64,000 nucleotides of DNA from Halobacillus shinanisalinarum (GTDB lineage Bacteria > Bacillota > Bacilli > Bacillales > Halobacillaceae): contig NZ_CP095074.1 of assembly GCF_022919835.1 (NCBI RefSeq), positions 3,822,001-3,886,000 of the forward strand. Reading direction: 5' to 3'. Positions 58,090-64,000 of the stretch are shown here, in pieces. The notes beneath the pieces are model-generated. The model worked only from the letters and a program-made list of their open reading frames with translations, was not told the origin of the DNA and made no database searches. The position numbers were made by a program, and so were the translations under genes. The number at the start of each line of letters is the position of its first letter. Within the stretch, counting starts at the first letter, position 1.

Positions 58090-58498
58090 GTATAGTAACC
58101 CCACTCTATTATTGTATAGCCGAGCGTATTATACAGAATTCTATCATACTGATTTAAGGAACTCACTATATAATGGAATACATGATTGCAGGAATAATGA
58201 GGACGTGGTTATTGAATTAAAAAGCTGTTATCTGGAATAAAGGTTAGGAACAGAGAGAGGGGCCACGGAAAGCGAGTCGTTTCCCAACCACCTTTCTCTT
58301 TTTTATAACGGAAGCTACCAAGAGAGCACAGAGCTACATACATGTTTTTATTCATCAGCTTGTTTATCTGAGGTCTTTGTACACAAAAATCATATGACCA
58401 TTTCAAACGTAACAAAAATGCCAAATACATTCCTTACAGAGTTTAACAAACGTCACTTTTTTCAGCGGGCTCTGTAGGGTAGTGAGGTTTAATACCCT
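58090..58498. other. Intergenic sequence after repeat copy 3
   Basis: This is ~410 bases with no supported gene. A short plus frame ends at 58240 with no SD. A GGAAA/TTTCC hairpin within a longer pairing at ~58245-58300 ends in TTTTTT and may be a terminator. Confidence 0.4.
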
Positions 58499-59206
58499 TT
58501 ATCTCGGAAGGTAGTCAAATGAGTCCACCATATGATAATCACCGCTATCTGATAAGAAGCGGTGAAGGAGATGCAAGTGATCGCTTCCAATAATGACGAG
58601 AAGGCGATCGTCAGATTCCACTAACCTCGCTATATTTGCTGATATGGCTAAATCTCTTTCGTGCCATTGCTTTAACCATCTAACCCCAATTTGATGTTGA
58701 CGATCACCGACTCGGGCAAGCTTCATATAGACACGTTGTAATTCGGCTATGTACGCTGGATTATTGAGATAGTGTAGCTTGTCTATGAGAGTTGAATGGT
58801 TTTCCATCTCTTTCAATCGTGATTGAACTCCAATGATTTCTTGAAACAAATCAGGTTGATGCTCTTTAGCCCATTCAAAAACTTGATTTAAGGATGGAGA
58901 TGACATATCAACAATGTCATCAACAGGATATAGACGAGGGTGATCAAAGTAGCTGGCAAGCGGAAAACCGAACTGTTCGACTTCATCATACCCCGGTAGT
59001 AAGTCGCCCCTTTTATATTTTTGATAATTACGATCAAGTTCTTCCTCAATTAAATAAGGTTTTTCTACAGCAATTTTAGTTGGCTGAAATGTTTGAAGGG
59101 TATTCATTACCTGTTCTATGTTATTTTTTTGTTTGTTAACCAAATCTGGCTCCATTGAGATATGGAAAACTCCTACTAATAGGATAGTTGGTATTTGAAT
59201 GCTCAA
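58499..59206 (-). CDS. DUF5694 (TraB/PrgY-like) protein
   Basis: This 235-residue cytoplasmic protein has the TIKI/TraB-like arrangement: N-terminal LLVGVFHISMEPD, then VEKPYLIEEEL near residue 50, and late LLVIIGSDHLHLLHRFLSDS. I assign it to DUF5694 from memory. These folds are related to metalloproteases, but activity is not established. The start is TTG after GGAGGTG. It stands alone. Confidence 0.75.
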   Translation of the reverse strand: MSIQIPTILLVGVFHISMEPDLVNKQKNNIEQVMNTLQTFQPTKIAVEKPYLIEEELDRNYQKYKRGDLLPGYDEVEQFGFPLASYFDHPRLYPVDDIVDMSSPSLNQVFEWAKEHQPDLFQEIIGVQSRLKEMENHSTLIDKLHYLNNPAYIAELQRVYMKLARVGDRQHQIGVRWLKQWHERDLAISANIARLVESDDRLLVIIGSDHLHLLHRFLSDSGDYHMVDSFDYLPR

Positions 59207-59230
59207 TTACAGCACCTCCTTTTGATCAAT

Positions 59231-59270
59231 AAAAAACCTCTCCATTCATTTTGTGAAGGAAGAGGCTCGC
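59231..59270 (-). terminator. Intrinsic terminator
   Basis: On the minus strand GAGCCTCTTCCTTCA pairs imperfectly with TGAATGGAGAGG and is followed by TTTTTTATTG. It terminates the small gene at 59289-59390. Confidence 0.75.
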
Positions 59271-59288
59271 CGTATAATTTCATTCAGA

Positions 59289-59390
59289 TTAAGCAATATA
59301 GATAAAAAGATAAAGAATGCTTGCTAGAACAGCAGAACCTCCGAAACCATAGATGAAATCTGTAGAATCATATTCAGATTGTTTTCTCAT
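59289..59390 (-). CDS. 33-residue single-helix membrane protein
   Basis: The protein has a short charged start (MRKQSEYDSTDFIYGFGGS) and one hydrophobic helix to the end (AVLASILYLFIYIA). The SD AAAGGGGC lies 7 nt before the ATG at 59390. The frame extends upstream to 59477 but with no SD. It has its own terminator, which supports a real gene. No family is recognised. Confidence 0.55.
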   Translation of the reverse strand: MRKQSEYDSTDFIYGFGGSAVLASILYLFIYIA

Positions 59391-59629
59391 TGCAAAAGCC
59401 CCTTTTAATAGATAATATTTTTTCAAAAAACTCTTTCTTCTACTTATTAGACGATCAGTAATCGTGGAAAGTTTCATTTTTATGACGAAAATATTTCATT
59501 TATATTACAAAATCATTTTACCATTGTTTAGGCTATTGTAAACCCTCTTATTTTCCTAATGTTTCTAAATTAAAAAATGGCAACATCTTATGTGTCAAAC
59601 ATGTATTTAGATTATATTGATGGATCCTC

Positions 59630-59643
59630 TGTAAACGTTTTAC
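59630..59643. promoter_or_regulatory. cre-like site upstream of mtlA
   Basis: TGTAAACGTTTTAC matches 12 of 14 positions of the CcpA site TGWAANCGNTNWCA and lies 45-58 nt before the mtlA start. This fits carbon-catabolite repression of the mannitol operon. Confidence 0.6.
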
Positions 59644-59687
59644 TATAAAGATATAGAAATAATTAAAGACAAAGAGGAGGAAATAAA

Positions 59688-61148
59688 ATGTCAGACCAAA
59701 ATAAACAGTCTGGAATAAGGGCGGGAGTTCAAAAGTTTGGCAGCTTTTTAAGTGGTATGATTATGCCGAACATTGCGGCCTTCATTGCTTGGGGGATCAT
59801 TACTGCCTTATTTATTGAGACAGGCTGGGCACCAAATGAGGAGTTAGCAGCACTTGTTGACCCGATGATTAAGTATCTATTGCCATTATTAATTGCTTTT
59901 ACAGGCGGACGTATTGTGCACGGTCTTCGCGGGGGAGTTGTCGGTGCAACTGCTGCAATGGGCGTGATTGTAGGGGCAGATATCCCGATGTTCATGGGAG
60001 CCATGCTTATGGGACCTATAGGCGGGTATGTTATTAAAAAGATTGACCGTCTATTTGAAGGAAAAGTTCGCTCAGGCTTCGAAATGCTTGTTAACAACTT
60101 CACCGCAGGGATTGCTGGATTCGTTTTAGCGATCATTGGCTTAAAGTTAATTGGACCTATTGTTTCCGGGATTACTTTGACTTTAGGCGCGGGTGTGAAA
60201 GTTCTGGTAAATGCAGGGTTATTACCTTTAGTCAATATTTTTATTGAACCTGCAAAAATTTTATTCTTAAACAATGCCATTAACCATGGAATCTTAAGTC
60301 CAATTGCTGTAACGCAAACAGAAGAATTAGGAAAGTCAATTTTGTTCCTATTGGAAGCCAACCCTGGGCCTGGACTAGGTGTACTGCTGGCATTTACTGT
60401 ATTTGGTAAAGGGGTTTCGAGACAAACCGCTCCTGGAGCTGCTGTTATTCACTTCTTTGGTGGTATTCACGAAATTTACTTCCCATACATTCTTTCCAAA
60501 CCTTCCTTGATTCTCGCCGCCATCGCTGGTGGTGTATCAGGAACGGCTACATTTGCGGCCTTCGGGGTGGGACTTACTTCTACTGCCTCACCAGGAAGTA
60601 TTATCGCTTTATTAGCACTGACGCCAAGGGGAGATTATATTGGAGTGATCCTCGGGGTGCTTGTCGCTACTGCCGTTACTTTCATCGTTGCTGCTATTAT
60701 TTTAAAGGCAGGAAAGCAAGAAGAAAGTGATATTACTGCCGCGACCGCACAGATGGAAGAAATGAAAGGGAAAAAGAGCAATGTAGCTGATCAACTTTCA
60801 TCAAAAGAAGAACAGCAAAAAGAATCACAGCAGTCTCCTGAGGAAGTTCCAGCTGTAAACCAAGAAGAGGTAGATAAGATCATCTTCGCTTGTGACGCAG
60901 GGATGGGATCAAGTGCAATGGGGGCTTCCTTATTGAAAAATAAATTCAAAAAAGCGTCGATCGCGATTGATGTAACAAATATGGCTATTAATGACCTGCC
61001 GTCTGATGTTGACATTGTCATTACGCATAAAGACTTAACCGAGCGTGCGATGCAAAAAGTTCCGAATGCTCATCACATTTCGGTGGACAACTTCTTGAAC
61101 AGTCCAAGGTATGATGAACTGGTTGAGGAGCTAAAGTCAAATGAATAA
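59688..61148 (+). CDS. mtlA: Mannitol PTS transporter EIICB
   Basis: This membrane permease imports and phosphorylates mannitol to mannitol-1-phosphate. The EIIC part (residues 1-~345) has ~8 helices with GGIHEIYFPYIL, the GIHE motif, near residue 263. A Glu/Gln/Ser-rich linker follows, then the EIIB domain (residues ~400-486) with the phosphorylated Cys in IIFACDAGMGSSAMGASLLK. EIIA is encoded separately by mtlF. SD AGAGGAGG upstream. It is the first gene of the mtlARFD order known from Geobacillus. Confidence 0.95.
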   Translation: MSDQNKQSGIRAGVQKFGSFLSGMIMPNIAAFIAWGIITALFIETGWAPNEELAALVDPMIKYLLPLLIAFTGGRIVHGLRGGVVGATAAMGVIVGADIPMFMGAMLMGPIGGYVIKKIDRLFEGKVRSGFEMLVNNFTAGIAGFVLAIIGLKLIGPIVSGITLTLGAGVKVLVNAGLLPLVNIFIEPAKILFLNNAINHGILSPIAVTQTEELGKSILFLLEANPGPGLGVLLAFTVFGKGVSRQTAPGAAVIHFFGGIHEIYFPYILSKPSLILAAIAGGVSGTATFAAFGVGLTSTASPGSIIALLALTPRGDYIGVILGVLVATAVTFIVAAIILKAGKQEESDITAATAQMEEMKGKKSNVADQLSSKEEQQKESQQSPEEVPAVNQEEVDKIIFACDAGMGSSAMGASLLKNKFKKASIAIDVTNMAINDLPSDVDIVITHKDLTERAMQKVPNAHHISVDNFLNSPRYDELVEELKSNE

Positions 61149-61153
61149 TCTTA

Positions 61154-61186
61154 TAAGAGTCTGCATTGAGCAGACTCTTCCTTCTT
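61154..61186 (+). terminator. Hairpin between mtlA and mtlR
   Basis: AAGAGTCTGC and GCAGACTCTT form a perfect 10-bp stem; the trailing TCCTTCTT is a weak T-run. It probably attenuates mtlR relative to mtlA. Confidence 0.6.
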
Positions 61187-61210
61187 CACCTTTTTAAGAA
61201 AGGAGGGAAG

Positions 61211-63307
61211 ATGATGTATATATCTGCCAGAGAAAGAAAGATGATTGAACTACTTTTACTATCGAATGAAACGGTAGCTATTAAAGAAATCGCCGAGTCC
61301 CTGGATGTTAGTACGAGAACGGTTCACCGTGATCTCCAAGGAATCGAAACACTCCTGATGGGTCATGATCTTTTATTAAAAAAGACCGCGGGTAAAGGTG
61401 TGATCGTCGAAGGGGAACAGGAAAACCGGAAGAGTCTGCAAGAAGCGATCAACAACCAAGATGCTGTTGATTATACACCTGAAGAACGGCAAGTACTCAT
61501 TCTTTCTAAGCTGCTGGAAATAAAACAGCCTATCAAATTATTTGCGCTTGCCCACGATTTAGGTGTTACTGTTGCCACTATTAGCTATGATCTTGATAAG
61601 ATTGAGCAGATGATAAATGACTTCCAATTAGAATTGATTCGAAAAAGAGGGTATGGCGTTGAGGTTAAAGGGAGTGAATCACGAATACGGGAGGCGATCA
61701 GCTCTTTAATAATGGAGCACATGAATGAATTGGATTTTATAAAGCTGCTCCGTGAAAATGTACAGGATAGTTCCCTCGATATGGTGTCAGAGCGTCTGCT
61801 TGGTTTAGTAAGCAGAGACAAGATTTCTCTGATTGAACAGACGATAGAGACCATTCGCCCCTCGCTCAATTATAACTTGACTGATCAAGCTTATATTGGT
61901 CTAGTGATTCACATTGCTTTAGCCTTGGAACGCTTGAAGCAAGGAGAGTTTATTCGGATGGATGAGGATTATTTACATTCGTTACGAAATTCCAAAGAGT
62001 TTAAAGTGGCTGGGAAGCTTATTGAAAAACTTGAGGAGACTTTTCATATTGAGATCCCTGAAGCGGAGACAGGCTACGTCACCATGCACTTAATGGGGGC
62101 TAAGGTCCGTTATGATACGGATGTAATCATTGAAGATAGCAGCCTTAGTATTGCTTTTAAGGCGAAACAGCTTATCGAGTTTGTCTCAAAAGCTCTCAAT
62201 CACGACCTCCAGGAATCTAACCAGCTGCTCAATGATTTAGTTGTTCATTTAAAGCCGAGCGTTTATCGGATCCAACAGCAAATGGATATCCAAAACCCTT
62301 TGACGGAACAAATCGAGCAAGACTATCCCGAGTTGTTTGAAATTGTACAGGATGGGACGGCACACGTGTTTCCAGGCATGACTTTTCCAAAAGAAGAAGC
62401 AGCCTATATCGTTATGCACTTTGCATCGGCCCTTCTAAACATGAGAGAGACACGGGGTCTTCACGTGTTAGTGGTTTGTTCAAGTGGAATGGGTACCGCT
62501 AAGATTCTTGCTGCAAAGCTCCAACAGCAGTTTTATGAAATTGAGGGAGTAGAGCATCGTTCATTATTTGATTTAGAGAAATTAGATCATCAAAGCTACG
62601 ATCTAACGATCTCGACGATCCCACTTAGTGACTTTACAGATTATGTACTCGTCAACCCGATGCTCCCATTGAAAGATGTTCATAAGGTGCAGCATGCGGT
62701 TCGAAAAGCGAAAATGAATGAGCGAATGAAGCGTGTTAAACTAGCAAATCCTCTTCACGTAAAGGGTGAATCGATTCAGTCTATACAGCAATCTGTGGAG
62801 TCCATCCAACATTATGCTGCAACGGTTAACCAAATTATCGAACATCTAGCTGTGTTACAAACGAATGAGTCGGATAAGCAACGCGCGCTCATTGAAGCAT
62901 GTGAGTATTTGCAAAGGATCCAGGTTCTCAATGATGCAAACAAGGTGGTTCATGCTTTATTGGAAAGGGAGGAAGTCGGCGGGCTTGGCATCCCGGATAC
63001 GAAATTAGCGATTTATCACGCCAAATTAAGGGAAATTATACAACCATGCTTTATGATGATTACTTTGAAAAAGGAAGCAAGGGTTCTCGGAATGGATGGT
63101 GAGATGATGGCTAGTGATCGCTTTATTATTATGCTTGCCCCGAGCAACCTGACTAGCAGGGGAAATGAAGTGTTAAGTTATTTAAGTTCTTTAATAGTGG
63201 AAGAAAAAGAATGTACGAAGGTGCTGGAATCTGATGACGAAGAACAGATGAAGAACTATTTTTCCAATAAACTTTATCACTTCTTGAGAAATAAACTTAC
63301 AAATTAA
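61211..63307 (+). CDS. mtlR: Mannitol operon activator MtlR
   Basis: This ~698-residue PRD-containing transcriptional activator is controlled by PTS phosphorylation. The N-terminal HTH is AIKEIAESLDVSTRTVHRDL. Two PRDs follow (residues ~180-390, with conserved His in GLVIHIALALERL and VTMHLMGAK). Then an EIIB-like domain with VVCSSGMGTAKILAAKLQQQ near residue 405, and an EIIA-like domain near the end with IPDTKLAIYHAK. The start is the ATG at 61211 after AAAGGAGGG; the frame is open to 61166. Confidence 0.93.
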   Translation: MMYISARERKMIELLLLSNETVAIKEIAESLDVSTRTVHRDLQGIETLLMGHDLLLKKTAGKGVIVEGEQENRKSLQEAINNQDAVDYTPEERQVLILSKLLEIKQPIKLFALAHDLGVTVATISYDLDKIEQMINDFQLELIRKRGYGVEVKGSESRIREAISSLIMEHMNELDFIKLLRENVQDSSLDMVSERLLGLVSRDKISLIEQTIETIRPSLNYNLTDQAYIGLVIHIALALERLKQGEFIRMDEDYLHSLRNSKEFKVAGKLIEKLEETFHIEIPEAETGYVTMHLMGAKVRYDTDVIIEDSSLSIAFKAKQLIEFVSKALNHDLQESNQLLNDLVVHLKPSVYRIQQQMDIQNPLTEQIEQDYPELFEIVQDGTAHVFPGMTFPKEEAAYIVMHFASALLNMRETRGLHVLVVCSSGMGTAKILAAKLQQQFYEIEGVEHRSLFDLEKLDHQSYDLTISTIPLSDFTDYVLVNPMLPLKDVHKVQHAVRKAKMNERMKRVKLANPLHVKGESIQSIQQSVESIQHYAATVNQIIEHLAVLQTNESDKQRALIEACEYLQRIQVLNDANKVVHALLEREEVGGLGIPDTKLAIYHAKLREIIQPCFMMITLKKEARVLGMDGEMMASDRFIIMLAPSNLTSRGNEVLSYLSSLIVEEKECTKVLESDDEEQMKNYFSNKLYHFLRNKLTN

Positions 63308-63319
63308 AGGAGAATGAAC

Positions 63320-63757
63320 ATGTCTACAAATATTTTAACAACCAGTAATATTGCTTTGAATGAGCAGTTTAATAGTAAAGAAGAAGCCGTCCGTTACGTG
63401 GGAAGCCTTCTCCATACACAAGGATATGTAGAGGAGGCTTACATTGGACAAATGCTTGAACGTGAAGAAGTAACTTCAACATATATGGGGAATTTTGTTG
63501 CGATTCCTCATGGTACGGAGGATGGGAAGAAGTCTGTGAAAGAAACGGGGATTACCATTGTGACTGTACCAGAGGGTGTCGATTTTGGTGATGGTAATAT
63601 TGTTAAGTTGTTGATCGGCATTGCTGGAAAAGGTGACGAGCATTTAGAAGTTTTATCACAGATTGCTCTTGTGTGCTCGGAAGAAGAAAATATTGAAAAA
63701 ATTCTGCAGGCTGAGTCTAGAGGAGCGATCCTTTCTATTTTTGAAGAGGTGAATTAA
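63320..63757 (+). CDS. mtlF: Mannitol PTS EIIA component
   Basis: This ~145-residue soluble PTS protein passes phosphate from HPr to the MtlA EIIB domain. The active His is in NFVAIPHGTEDGKKSVKETG near residue 62; the C-terminal motif includes LLIGIAGKGDEHLEVLSQIA. I take the ATG at 63320 (AAAGGAG 7 nt upstream) rather than 63314. It lies 12 nt after mtlR and directly abuts mtlD. Confidence 0.95.
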   Translation: MSTNILTTSNIALNEQFNSKEEAVRYVGSLLHTQGYVEEAYIGQMLEREEVTSTYMGNFVAIPHGTEDGKKSVKETGITIVTVPEGVDFGDGNIVKLLIGIAGKGDEHLEVLSQIALVCSEEENIEKILQAESRGAILSIFEEVN

Positions 63758-64000
63758 ATGCTGGCTGTACATTTTGGTGCAGGAAATATTGGTCGAGGGT
63801 TCATTGGAGCTTTATTGTCTAAAGCAGGATATGAGACTGTATTTGTTGATGTAAATGGTGAACTTATTGATCAGATTAATGAAAGACGCAAGTACACTAT
63901 TGAACTGGCGGGCTCAAAGGAGTCATTCGAGGTAACCAATATAGCAGGAATAAATAGCGTGACTAATCAGGAAGACGTTGTGGCTATGGTCGCGAAGGCA
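63758..64000 (+). CDS. mtlD: Mannitol-1-phosphate 5-dehydrogenase, N-terminal part
   Basis: This is the first 81 residues of the enzyme oxidising mannitol-1-phosphate to fructose-6-phosphate with NAD+; the gene runs off the window. The dinucleotide motif is at the N-terminus (AVHFGAGNIGRGFIGALLSK) followed by ETVFVDVNGELIDQIN. The SD is AAGAGGTG. It begins 1 nt after the mtlF stop and completes the mtlARFD operon. Confidence 0.95.
   Translation, partial: MLAVHFGAGNIGRGFIGALLSKAGYETVFVDVNGELIDQINERRKYTIELAGSKESFEVTNIAGINSVTNQEDVVAMVAKA

Noticed and set aside
57995..58240. 81-codon plus frame across repeat copy 3
   Set aside because: Its first half is the repeat, which lacks conserved coding frames between copies, and no SD precedes it.
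59729..60361. 210-codon minus-strand frame opposite mtlA
   Set aside because: It is a shadow of the mtlA reading frame, with no SD and low-complexity Pro/Ile/Asn-rich sequence.

Overview
The window is chromosomal DNA from a low-GC, endospore-forming member of the Bacillaceae. Family-level similarity to Bacillus subtilis proteins is strong (YwbE, YdaT, MreBH, YfkJ/YfkD, PdaA, MtlA/R/F/D, PfeT), and ectoine hydroxylase plus a BCCT osmolyte carrier suggest a halotolerant genus such as Halobacillus or a relative. The genus is inference. There is no rRNA, tRNA, CRISPR array, intact insertion sequence or prophage. Layout: 0-5 kb holds a catalase 3' end, a lone ectD, a decayed stretch, an MFS carrier and a broken DUF3231 gene. 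5-11.5 kb is a one-strand acyl-CoA/beta-oxidation type operon (SDR remnant, 3-hydroxyacyl-CoA dehydrogenase, hot-dog thioesterase, ACAD10-type kinase, ComB, acyl-CoA dehydrogenase remnant, enoyl-CoA hydratase, quinone oxidoreductase); two of its oxidoreductase genes are destroyed. 11.5-24.5 kb holds a divergent glutamine synthetase, an intact DUF3231 gene, small stress proteins, a candidate structured RNA, a channel-like protein, CwlK, a PanE-like reductase, MreBH and a YkgJ/MOSC/DUF1992 trio. 24.7-26.8 kb is an ECF sigma/anti-sigma/membrane-protein operon, followed by a PAS-GGDEF-EAL gene split by a one-base frameshift. 29-34.4 kb has an alanine/glycine symporter, a yfkJ-like trio and a PfeT/ZosA P1B-type ATPase behind a perfect PerR box. 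34.7-41.2 kb holds an amino-acid ABC binding protein and permease, the zinc uptake set znuCB-zur and znuA with Zur-like boxes at both promoters, and a CaCA exchanger. 41.3-54.3 kb mixes transporters, OsmC, YfkD, an MscS channel, PdaA, an AlkA-type glycosylase, a PAS histidine kinase, YitT, an acyl-CoA synthetase and a GNAT pseudogene. 54.4-59.4 kb has small membrane proteins, a BCCT carrier with a SigB-like promoter and a DUF5694 protein. 59.6-64 kb is the mannitol operon mtlA-mtlR-mtlF-mtlD, cut by the window end. Two themes stand out. One is metal, oxidative and osmotic homeostasis with readable operators. The other is frequent gene decay (about ten broken genes) together with a dispersed 150-210 bp repeat whose ends are inverted copies of GTTCAAAAAGT. 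I found no convincing new multi-gene system; the best unexplained leads are the promoter-plus-terminator structured RNA at 15.6-16.0 kb, the repeat family, the possible ATT start of the ECF sigma gene and the 21-bp phased repeat array.
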